64,000 bases of DNA from positions 146,727,428 through 146,791,427 of the forward strand of contig NC_135784.1 of assembly GCF_051106095.1 (NCBI RefSeq), given 5' to 3'. The position numbers were made by a program, and so were the translations under genes. Under the pieces are notes generated by a model. That model saw only the letters and a program-made list of their open reading frames with translations. It made no database searches and had not been told where the DNA came from. The first letter of the stretch is position 1. Each line of letters opens with the position of its first letter. This DNA comes from Pogona vitticeps (Eukaryota > Chordata > Lepidosauria > Squamata > Agamidae). This document shows, piece after piece, positions 1-9,012 of this stretch.

Positions 1-858
1 CAAAAAAAACACCCCCAAACCCATTGACAGGCTCCATTAAAGGTAAGAACAATAAATGATCTCATCACCTTCTGAAAAACAGAGAGATGGAGGGGGAAAA
101 TACAATCCTTTACTTCAGTGAGTGAATGAGTCTGTTGGGACAGGTATAGTGGAAGACATTTCTAATGGCACCAGTTAGGAAGAGCTATTTTGCTATGTTG
201 AAACTGTTATGTCTCTCAACAGAAACGGGGGGAGGAGGGGGATATTTATTAGATTGAATGAGTGAGCAAAGACCATTGAGGAAATATCCAGAAAGGATAG
301 AGGATTAGATAGCCATGTAATCTTCCTGAAGGATGAGCTACTTCTTTCTAATTCTGTGGCATGTTGACTGTTTCACAGGATTTTGTTTTAGTCTCCCAGG
401 ACTGAGGAAAGTTATCATGTGCTGAGTTATCATGAGACTCAGATGTTGTAAGAGTTGTAGGTTATTTTACAAGCATGAATCTGAATAGGCCGGACAAGCA
501 ACAGAAAGGCTACAACACGGCCTACAATATCAACACAGGGCTAACTGTAAAGTTTCCTATCCTTTTCAAAGACGAGTTGATTATATTATGTACATTCAAC
601 ACATGTAGGAATCAGATGTCATAAATTACACAAGGAGATCTGCAAGACTGTAGGGTCACGAAATGAGAAGGCTAATAGTTTATGTGATCACAAGTAATTA
701 GGATAGCAAATAGTCTTAGAGAGAGAAGTTAAAGAAGTCAGCCACATACACGCAAGAATGTCTGCCAGCAGTTCTCTTGAGGACGGCTGGAAGAAGACCT
801 TCCACGCCCCCAGGACTTTCTTTTATTACCCTTACAAGCTCACAGACAGTTGACAGTA
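1..858. other. Unassigned AT-rich DNA
   Basis: I see no coding exon, RNA gene or recognisable repeat here. Base composition is ordinary and AT-leaning. It ends at the TA dinucleotide (857-858) that flanks the GC-rich transposon. Confidence 0.5.
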
Positions 859-895
859 CAGTGGTGCCTCGCTTAACGAGCGCCCCGTTTAACGA

Positions 896-1660
896 TGAAT
901 CCGCATACCGATGCGGATTTTGCGATCACATTACGATGTTGACTATGGGGGAAAATCGCTTTGCGATTTTTCCCCATAGCCCAATTTTCCCCCAGCTGAG
1001 CGGCGGGAGCTTTGAAGCCCCGCCGCTCAGCTAGGGGAAAATGCCAGCGGTGGCATTTTCCGAAGCCACCGGCTGCATTCCCCTTCGGAAGGGGCATTTT
1101 CCCCCAGCTCAGCGGGAGTCCTGCCGCTCAGCTGGGGGAAAATGTCGGCGGTGGCCTCGGAAGGACCCCGGAGCCACTGCCGACATTTGCCTTCTGAGCT
1201 CTCAAAGAGCCCCCCTCCGACATTGGAGAAAGCCCTTTGAGAGCTCGGAAGGCTCTCAGCAGTGGCGGGGGCAGGGTAGGGGGACACCCTCCCACCCTGC
1301 AGCCACCGCTGCTTGAAGCTGCCACGCGCCGCCTACCCCAGCCGTTCCAGGCGTCCAAGCACGGCTGGGGTAGGCGGCGCGGAGTGGCTCCCGGCGGCGG
1401 GAACAGGGTAGGGGTGTCCCGAAGGCTTCCAGGGAAAGGCCTGGAAGCCTTTGGGACACCCCCCACCCTGCAGCTGCCGCCGCCGCTTGAAGCCGCCCCG
1501 GGCCACCTACCCCACCCATTCTCGGACTTCCAGGCGTCCGAGCACGGCTGGGGTAGGCGGCATGGGGCGGCTGCCGGCAGCAGGAATAGGGTAGGGGTGT
1601 CCCGAAGGCTTCCAGGCCTTTGCCTGGAAGTCTTCGGGACACCCCCCCCACCCTGCAGCC
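896..1660. repeat. Chain of about ten consecutive local inverted repeats
   Basis: Read left to right the DNA folds back on itself again and again. Arms pair at about 898-917, 943-979, 984-1007 with 1019-1042 (24 bp arms, one mismatch), 1040-1079, 1095-1144, 1141-1187, 1189-1253, 1270-1301, 1328-1379, 1408-1464 and 1587-1656. Some hairpins are themselves repeated. A segment starting with CCACCCTGCAG recurs at about 1292, 1463 and 1648, so roughly 170-185 bp carrying two hairpins is duplicated in tandem. None of this looks coding. Strong secondary structure is the shared property of every unit. Confidence 0.8.
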
Positions 1661-1680
1661 GCCGCTGCCACCGCTTGAGC

Positions 1681-2414
1681 CCGCCGCCCAGCTGGGGAGA
1701 AAGGCCGGCCGGCACTTGGGAAGGAGAGTGGAGGAGGTCCCCGCACTCCTTCCCGAGAGCCCACAGCCCAGCTGGGGGGAAAGGCCGGCAGGCGCTTGGG
1801 AAGGAGAGTGGAGGAGGCCCCCGCACTCCTTCCCGAGAGCCCGCCGCCCAGCTGGGGGGAAAGGCCGGCAGGCGCTTGGGAAGGAGTGTGGAGGAGGTCC
1901 CCGCACTCCTTCCTGACTGCCCGCCTCCCGGCTGGCAGGAAAGGCCGGCCTGCGCTTGGGAAGGAGAGTGGAGGAGGTCCCCGCACTCCTTCCCGAGAGC
2001 CCGCTGCCCAGCTGGGAGGAAAGGCCGGCCAGCGCTTGGGAAGGAGAGTGGAGGAGGTCCCCGCACTCCTTCCCGAGAGCCCGCCGCCCAGCTGGGGGGA
2101 AAGGCCGGCAGGCGCTTGGGAAGGAGAGTGGAGGAGGTCCCCGCACTCCTTCCCGAGAGCCCGCCGCCCAGCTGGGAGGAAAGGCCGGCCGGCGCTTGGG
2201 AAGGAGAGTGGAGGAGGTCCCCGCACTCCTTCCCGAGAGCCCGCCGCCCAGCTGGGAGGAAAGGCCGGCCGGCGCTTGGGAAGGAGAGTGGAGGAGGTCC
2301 CCGCACTCCTTCCCGAGAGCCCGCCGCCCAGCTGGGAGGAAAGGCCGGCCGGCGCTTGGGAAGGAGAGTGGTGGAGGTCCCCGCACTCCTTCCCGAGAGC
2401 CCGCCGCCCAGCTG
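1681..2414. repeat. 80-bp minisatellite, nine full units plus a stub
   Basis: Units begin with CCGCCGCCCAGCTGG or a variant at 1681, 1761, 1841, 1921, 2001, 2081, 2161, 2241 and 2321, with a 14-bp stub at 2401. The period is exactly 80 bp throughout with no indel. Units at 2161 and 2241 are identical and the unit at 2321 differs by one base, while the 5' units (1681, 1761, 1921) are the most diverged. This suggests recent amplification or homogenisation at the 3' side. Because 80 is not a multiple of 3, each unit shifts frame, so the open frames seen through it are not a protein repeat. Confidence 0.95.
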
Positions 2415-2642
2415 ATAAGCGGTTCCAAAATGGCCGCCCATTTCGCGCCTCGCTTACCAAGGCAGCGAAAATGGCCGCCCCTGTGGAGGATCTTCGCTGA
2501 ACGGTGAGTTTTTGCCCCATAGGAACGAATTAAACAGGGTTTAATTCGTTCCTATGGGGTTTTTTGTTCCGTTTAGCGATGTTTCCGTATAGCAATGTTA
2601 ATCCTGGAACGGATTAACATCGCTATGCGGGGCACCACTGTA

Positions 2643-2803
2643 TACACATAGTCGACAGAGTTCAGATAGGACAATGGTTACATAATGCCATTAGGATTGG
2701 CCCAAAGAAAGGCTTTGAAGTTAGCTCTCTATCACTATGAGAAAGAGGAAGAATGGGTAGCCATGCCTCTCAGTAGTGTGCCCTCACTACAACAACAATG
2801 TGG
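2643..2803. other. Short unassigned spacer
   Basis: Nothing recognised between the transposon's TA and the SINE head. Confidence 0.5.
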
Positions 2804-3059
2804 CGCAGAGCCTCGTGGCGCAGTGGTTAAAACGCTGTACTGCAGCTAAAACTGTGCTCACGACCTGGGGTTCAAATCCCAGGTAGCCGGCTCAAGGTTG
2901 ACTCAGCCTTCCATCCTTCCGAGGTCGGTAAAATGAGTACCCAGCTTGCTGGGGGGGCAATGTGTAGCCTGTATAATTAAAAATTGTAAACCGCCCGGAG
3001 AGTGCTTGTAGCGCTATGGGGCGGTATATAAGTCCAATAAATAAATAAATAAATAAATA
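2804..3059 (+). mobile_element. Sauria-type tRNA-derived SINE
   Basis: The tRNA-like head contains an A-box-like GTGGCGCAGTGG and a B box GGTTCAAATCC. A central body follows (CCTTCCGAGGTCGGTAAAAT), then the tail GGGGCGGTATATAAGTCC and an (AATA)n end. This head-body-tail structure matches the Sauria/ACA SINE group of squamate reptiles, which are transcribed by Pol III and mobilised by LINE machinery. It is complete and little diverged, and is one of the best indicators of squamate origin in the window. Confidence 0.85.
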
Positions 3060-3129
3060 TTAGCAACCTTGGGGAGGGCACTCGCACACAAGATATATAA
3101 ATACTGTTTGCATTGTCTAAAGACAGTAA

Positions 3130-4421
3130 GTGCTATTTATATCCCGGCCAACTGGTATATTCTACCACTCTAGGTGGCTTACAGAATATCAAAACAATTA
3201 AAAAACATAAAAACATTAGCATACAACAATAACAAATAGTGCAGGAATAAATAAATAATAAATAGCAAAGCAAAAGAAATCAGTAGTTGACAGGAGGGAA
3301 GGCATGGATGTACATCCATGTTTTCAGCTGGCATTTGAATTCAATGCGGAAACGGATGGGCAGCCAGTGCAGTTTGGCAAGAACAGTGTTTTCTCACTCC
3401 AGTAAGGAGTCTGGCTGCTGCACTCTGCACCACTTGAAGTTTCCACATCAGCCTCAAAGGCAGCCCCACATAGAGCGTGTTATAGTGGTCTAATCTTGAG
3501 ATTACGAGCACATGTACCAAGGTAGTGAGCGCCCCCATGTCAAGGTAGGGTCGCAGCTGGGCAATCCGCCAAAGGTGGAAAAAGGCGCCGCGAGCTACCG
3601 ACACCACCTGAGTTTCCATGGTGAGCATCGGGTCCAGGTGTACTCCCAGGCTGCGAACCCCACTCATAGCAGCCAGGGTCACCCCCCCAAATGTGAGAGA
3701 GCCACCCAGGCCACCAACCCCAAGGGAATCCACCCTCAGAATTTCCATCTTGTCCGGGTTAAGCCTCAGCTCATTTTCCTGCATCCACTGCAGTACGGCC
3801 CCCAGGCAGCGCTGGAGGGACAGGACGGCATCACCTGCAGTTGGTGAAAAGTAGATGTAGAGCTAGGTGTCATCAGCATACTGATGACATGAGGCTCCAC
3901 ACCCCCTGATGACCCCACCCAGCAGTCTCATATAGATGTTAAACAGCATTGGGGAGATAATCGACCCCTGTGGGACCCCACAATTGAGATTCCACGGGGC
4001 CAAGACATTCTCCCCAAACTGTACTCTCTAGGGTCGGTCCTCCAGGAAGGAACGGAGCCAGGCTAATGCCAAGCCACCTATTCCCAACTGGAAGAGCCTC
4101 CCCAGGAGGATACCATGGTCAACGGTATCAAAGGCCGCTGAGATGTTGAGGAGAACCAACAGAGACTTTGACCCCGTCAGCCTCCCTCAACAGGTCATCA
4201 TACAGGTCGGCCAATGCCGTCTCTGTACCCTGGCACGGCCTGAAGCCTGACTGGAATGGATCCAGGGCATCTGTCTCATCCAAGTGGGCCTGAAGCTGAT
4301 CAGTGACCACCCTCTCGACCACTTTGCTCATGAAAGGAACATTGGCGACGGGCCTATAATTGCCAATCTCGTCCTCCGCCATATTAAGTTTCTTTCTAAT
4401 GGGCCTAATGAGTGTCTCCTA
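3130..4421 (-). mobile_element. L2-clade LINE, 5'-truncated, RT to 3' end
   Basis: On the minus strand the reading covers the RT start (IGNYRPVANVPFMSKVVERV), FQSGFRP, a Y-A-D-D catalytic box at 3869-3880, LRLNPDKMEI and the thumb region (LRPYLDMGALTTLVHVLVISRLDH). The 3' UTR ends in the L2-like sequence CCACCTAGAGTGG near 3170. L2 proteins carry an endonuclease plus RT; here the endonuclease and first part of ORF2 are missing (5' truncation near 4421, as usual for LINEs). The frame is interrupted by stops and frameshifts, for example a stop just after YADDT. It is not functional. It is more diverged than the copy at 55740-59630. Confidence 0.85.
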
Positions 4422-4424
4422 ATG

Positions 4425-4920
4425 AGTACAGTAGATGAATCTCAAAGGAGGTCAAAACAGGCAGACATAAAAAATGATAATATTTGAAAAAGTGGGAGAA
4501 CTCTTTAACTGAAAATATAAAGACTGCTACCTAAATAATTTGATTTAATTGACTGGATGAGATGCTTTAACAAGGAATTTTCAAGCCACTTAAGAGTTCT
4601 TATCCTTAGGTGACAGGGAGACAATGAACACCTTTTTTTAAAAAAAATCCATAAATTCCCTATAAAGGAAATGGCATTAGCTTTGTCTCTGCCCAAAACT
4701 AGTGCTATTTTACTTTAAGAAATAAAGTGCTGAGAGGGAGAGTTAGGGAGATTGAGAGCACAACCACAGAATGACTCCCCATCAGGAAAGAAAGGCAGGA
4801 TAAAAATTTAATAACTAATAATGATGATTCGATGCTCGTTAAAGAAAGTTTTGATGTTTCTAGTCCTTAAAAATCCACACGACAAAGCAGCAACCATCTC
4901 CAATTTGCGTAATCTGCATT
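4425..4920. other. Unassigned AT-rich stretch
   Basis: No gene or clear repeat is recognised between the L2 fragment and the CR1 tail. Confidence 0.4.
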
Positions 4921-4924
4921 CTTT

Positions 4925-5395
4925 GCATCAAATTTCAGAAGGATGCCAGCAAACTGGAGCAAATTCAGAGGGAGGCATCAAGGATGATCAGGGGATTGGA
5001 AACTAAGCCCTATGAGAAAAGACTGGGCACCTTAAGAAAAGAAGATTGAGGGAAGATGTGATAGCACTTTTCAAATACTTCAAAGGTAACGATACAGAGG
5101 AGGGGCAGGATCTGTTCTCAATCATCCAAGAGTGTAGGACTTAATAATGGGCTCAAGCTACAGGGAACCAGATTTTGGCTAAATATCAGGAAAAATTAAT
5201 TGTTAGAGCAGTAGGACAATGGATCAATTACCTTGGAAGGTGGTGAGCATGACAAACACTGGAGGCATTCAACAGAAAATGGGATCAGATCTGCTTTGAT
5301 TTGGATTCTTGTATTAAGCAGGTGGCTGGACTTAATGATCTTATAGGCCCCATCGAACTCAATATTCTATGGTTTTATGAAAGTTGTATTTGAAA
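4925..5395 (+). mobile_element. CR1-type LINE 3' fragment
   Basis: The translation in broken frames resembles the C-terminal region of CR1 ORF2: a KPYEKRLGTL stretch, then an LRE..IALFKYFKG-like run and an RF.L.I...LIVRAVGQW-like run. It ends in the usual tail sense (GGACTTAATGATCTTATAGG ... CTATGGTTTTATGA). It shares family with the antisense pieces at 15008-15605 and 42408-43320. It has many small indels and is old. Only the 3' few hundred bases are present. Confidence 0.75.
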
Positions 5396-5439
5396 AAAAT
5401 CCTTAATATCCAAGCAGAAATAATTGTCACCCCCCCCCC

Positions 5440-5702
5440 AACAGACCCCTCAATGGTTTACGAACACCTCAGTTATCGTAATCTTCAGTTTACGAATGGA
5501 AATCCGTTGAAAATAATGCCTTGGTTTACGGTTTTTTGTTTTTTGTTTTAATACGAAGAAAGTTTCCACAGGATGCATTGTGCCTGGAAGTTTGTAGCAC
5601 CGCCCCCATTCCTGTGGCACTCTGTGTTTCAGTTTATGAAATTTTTTTGCTTTACGTAACATCCCATAGAACAAATTAAATTCATAAACCTAGGTACTAC
5701 TG
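5440..5702. mobile_element. Tigger-like DNA transposon remnant
   Basis: The text is rich in phrases typical of this group (GTTTACGAAC, CAGTTTACGAATGG, CCCATAGAACAAATTAAATT). It ends in a degraded terminal repeat TAGGTACTACTG followed by TA at 5703-5704. The 5' terminal repeat is not recognisable. The left boundary is approximate. Confidence 0.55.
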
Positions 5703-5715
5703 TATATGTATATGT

Positions 5716-6060
5716 CGTGGGACGTGGTAGTGCTGTGGGTTAAACCGCAGAAGCCTCTGTGCTGCAAGGTCAGAAGACCAGCAGCCATAAGATCGAATCC
5801 ACATGATGGAGTGAGCTCCTGTTGCTTGTCCCAGCTCCTGCCAACCTAGCAGCTCGAAAGCATGTAAATGAGAGTATATAAATAGGTACCATCACAGTGG
5901 GAAGGTAATGACATTCCATGTCTAGTTTTGCTGGCCACGTGACCATGGAAACTGTCTATGGACAAACGCTGGCTCTATGGCTTGGAGAAAGGGAAGAGCA
6001 TCGTGCCCTAGAGTCAAACACAACTGGACTAAATGTCAAGGGGAACTTTGACCTTTACCT
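5716..6060 (+). mobile_element. tRNA-derived SINE, family A, copy 1
   Basis: Flanked by a perfect 12-bp duplication (ATATGTATATGT at 5704-5715 and 6061-6072). The head contains a weak B box (AGATCGAATCC), the body has CCAGCTCCTGCCAACCTAG and TGGCCACGTGACC, and the tail is GACTGGACTAAATGTC then a CTTTACCT end. It inserted next to the end of the preceding Tigger-like remnant. Other copies are at 19420, 26618, 46776 and 51102. The CpG sites of the head are largely decayed, so it is older than the copy at 46776. Confidence 0.85.
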
Positions 6061-6072
6061 ATATGTATATGT

Positions 6073-7525
6073 ATAGAGATTATAATTCATGCATCTCAAA
6101 GTAGATTAGGTTCATGAAAGTGCTGCACAACTCAGCTCTGATACTGTTCATATAAAATAATAGCTTCTCTCTCTTTCCTGTCAAATAGCTTATTTTTTTC
6201 AGTTCTTCTGTGGTCTTAATACCTTTCACTTCCTTCACTACTTTCTAATTTTTGTACTGAATAGAATACCATTTCCCACTAAATGTGTGGAGCCAAGTTG
6301 TTCTGAAATTGTAGCTTCCATCCTGAAGAAAATTCTGGAGTTTTGCTTGCTTTTTCCTCCTTATTTGTCACAAAAGCCCCTTTAAATGTTGGAAATATTC
6401 ATAAAATTAAGAGTTTTAAGCCATAATTATTTGGGAACATTGATATGTTTTTTGGCTTCAAAACTTTCAAAAATGCTTTTAAAAATGTTAAGCCAAAATT
6501 AATTATTTTGAAAATAAACGTATCTATTTGGAATTGTCATTTCATATTAAGGTGGGAATTGAAGTGCCATTGGACAGCCAACTCTTAATCCAAAATGGCC
6601 TAATGCTGGCACTGAAGTGTGTACAGCATCCTTAGCATGAGCGGACGTGGTGAAGCCTGTATGACCAAGGTAAGTGAGCTGGAAGTGTAGTAAATGGCTG
6701 GCAAAGGTACACAGTCTCTCCCTTCTATGAAAGGCACTATTCATGTCAAAGGAAGAGGGTTTTTTTTTTTGTTTGTTTTGTGTTTTAAATAAGGTAGTAG
6801 GTTTGGATAGGACTAAACATCTAATCTGCCCTTTTTCATGTTATCCATCTCCCTTAAAAATGGGAGCAAAGAAACTGTAACCAGTGTATGATCTGTGGTC
6901 TTACAACTGAGCTAAGGAATCAATTGTGTTTTTAATCCATACCAGCTGATTGACTAATCAAAGATTTGGTAAGCAGTCTGTTTTTTCAGTAGTGTGTTGT
7001 GATATAATTCTTTTATATAATGTTAAGATAAACTCCTTTTAATTAGCCCTTGATCACATGACAAGGGACCAAAAAAGTAAAATTTAGCAAAAGAAAATCA
7101 CAGCCTTACTATTGAGAAATACCTTGTTCATACTGAAGGCAACTATTTTCAAAAAATGCATCAGAAGTCATTCTTGTATTAAATTCAACTAGTTATGTAT
7201 TTATAAAAGACATGAACCAAATGTCGGCATATTGCTCAGTTGTACATCATTGCCACCATGTCTCCTATATTGTAATTGATTTGATTACCCATAAAGGACA
7301 GGACTGGATTTTTAGGAGGCATTCCATGTAGGAACTCCTGTCAGTAGAAGATAATTTGAGGATAAAATAATAAAAAAGAGTTAGTTTTGTTTTATTTAAA
7401 AATGTGTGAAATGGGGAGAAGTAATTAAACATGTATTTTGTGTCTTATTACATTAACACAAGACAAAATGTAAAAGCATCTCAAAAAAGGGATAACTGAG
7501 TTTGTCAGATCACATGATCATGTGT
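6073..7525. other. Unassigned AT-rich stretch
   Basis: No exon, RNA gene or well-defined repeat was recognised in about 1.4 kb. Short open frames (for example 6547-6744 antisense) show no family signature. Confidence 0.4.
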
Positions 7526-7529
7526 TTGC

Positions 7530-7765
7530 CTATGTCTCCATACACAGTACCCAAACACGCCTGATCCTATCTAATATTGGAAGCTTACCAGAGTCAGATC
7601 TTGTTACTGCCGAGACAGATGACAAGTGGATAACTGCAGGAATTTCCAACTAGAGTTATAGATTCTGCTTGAAACACTGGAATTACTGCCAGTCAGTGTT
7701 CACAATGCAAGGGACCAAGAGTGTGACTTAGTATTGGCATCTTCCTTCCTATGCCTCCATGGTTG
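7530..7765 (+). mobile_element. 5S rRNA-derived SINE
   Basis: The segment AACACGCCTGATCC..., then GGAAGCTTACCAGAGTCAG and CTTGTTACTGCC, follows the order of the 5S rRNA internal promoter region (AACACGCCYGATC, GGAAGCTAAGCAGGGTC, GGTTAGTAC). It is therefore 5S-derived with a Pol III type I promoter relic. The downstream body and GGACCAAGAGTGTGACTTAG tail are not 5S. That makes it a SINE3/5S-Sauria-like element rather than a 5S pseudogene. It is divergent and old. Confidence 0.65.
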
Positions 7766-7794
7766 CATCATATAACTCTGGGACCACAGGGGCT

Positions 7795-9012
7795 AAAAAA
7801 GAACTAAAATTCCAGCTCACATTATTTGGCTTACAACTTGTCCTGGCTCCTGTCCTTCCTGGAGGACCATCCCCAGAGAGTGCAACTTGAGGAGATAGTA
7901 GAATCCGTCAGAGGTCAATCATCTCCCCTTGCTGCTTAATATCTATATGAGGCAGCTGGGGGAGGTCATTCAGAGATTCAGAGTGCCATGTCACCAATAT
8001 GCTGATGACACACAGCTCTAGTTCTCATTCTACCTTTCTGCAGTGGATGCTATTTCTTCCCTGGCTGCAGTACTGGAGTGGATGGGGGCAAACAGATTGA
8101 GGCTGAACCTGGACAAGACGGAAGTCCTTCAGGTGGGTACTCCAGCTGTTAGCACATTGGGCACCTTCTTATCCTTTGGAGATATTGCTCTCTCTGCAAA
8201 GGATGAGGTGTACTACTGGCCCCAACACTGTCTGTGGACACTTAGATGGCATCTGTGGTCCAGTCAGCCTATTCCATCTTAGCTAGCTTTCCCAAATGCA
8301 TCCCTACCTAGGTCCCTCACAACGACCCTCACCATGTTGGTCCTCGCACTGATAATCGGAAGATGAGACTACTGCAACACTTTTTACATGGGGTTGCCCA
8401 TGAGGCTGTTATAGAAACTTCAATACGTCCAGAACATGGTGGCCAGATTACTGAGTGGAGTGAATAAATATCGCCATATCAATTCTGGTCACCCTACACT
8501 GGTTACCTGTTGGTTTCCATGCCAGCTTCAAGGCGATGGATGTAGCTTATAAAACCCTAAATAGTTTGGGATCTTAGTACCTGGCAAAACACCTGCTTGC
8601 AACAAGATCTGCCCATCCTACAAGAACATCTCAAGCAGGTTGGCTGAGGATGCTAACCCCAAGAGAGGCCTGGATGGAGAAGACAAGAAACAGGCCTTTT
8701 TGGTGGCCACTCTTTGGCTGTGGAATGAACTTCCCCCTGCAATTTGTTTGGCCTCTTTGTTGGTGATTTTTAAAAAGTCATTAAAATCTGTTTATTTAGA
8801 CAGGCATTCCAAAATGTTATACCTGCGGACTCAGCTGAGTTTAGTTAGTCTACTTGATCCAGCCTGCAATTTTAAATGTTTTATGTTTTGATGGTACCGT
8901 TTATTTGGATTTTAATATTTCTATTTTCTCTTTTGTTAAATTTATTTTATGCCTATTGTTTATATATGTAAACCTCTCAGAGTGGCCTTCAGGCAAATAG
9001 GTGGTAAAAATG
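7795..9012 (+). mobile_element. L2-clade LINE, 5'-truncated
   Basis: The sense strand begins inside the RT palm (LAWLLSFLEDHPQRVQLEE-like), continues through a Y-A-D-D box at 7998-8009 and LRLNLDKTEVLQVG. It then covers the thumb and C-terminal region (TLWLWNELPPAICLASLLVI) and an L2-style 3' UTR that ends near AACCTCTCAGAGTGGCC. There are several stops and frameshifts. The endonuclease and early RT are absent. The order and motifs are those of the other L2 copies in the window, and this copy is one of the more decayed. Confidence 0.8.

Larger units (their letters stand above)
859..2640. mobile_element. Pogo/Tigger-like non-autonomous DNA transposon, 1.78 kb
   Basis: The element starts CAGTGGTGCCTCGCTTAACG and ends with the inverted complement (GCGGGGCACCACTG). 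It is flanked by TA on both sides (857-858 and 2641-2642), which is the target duplication of the Tc1/mariner/pogo superfamily. No transposase frame is recognisable, so it is non-autonomous. The 3' 200 bp resembles the 387-bp copy at 38131-38517, which has the same termini. The interior between the ends is a GC-rich filler made of serial hairpins (896-1660) and an 80-bp tandem array (1681-2414). The long open frames on both strands exist only because GC-rich tandem DNA lacks stop codons. The TIR and TSD assignment is firm; placement in Tigger rather than another mariner-like group is inferred. Confidence 0.85.

Noticed and set aside
1128-2520. Several overlapping open frames of 180-437 codons on both strands
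   Set aside because: They run through the GC-rich 80-bp tandem array and hairpin chain, are open in multiple frames at once, and have Pro/Gly/Ser/Arg-rich periodic text without domain signatures. They are by-products of stop-poor tandem DNA.
2804-2900. Possible tRNA gene
   Set aside because: A and B boxes are present, but the body and tail are SINE and no intact cloverleaf acceptor stem follows.
7530-7620. Possible 5S rRNA gene
   Set aside because: Only part of 5S is present, diverged, with a SINE-like body and no Pol III T-run terminator at the right place.
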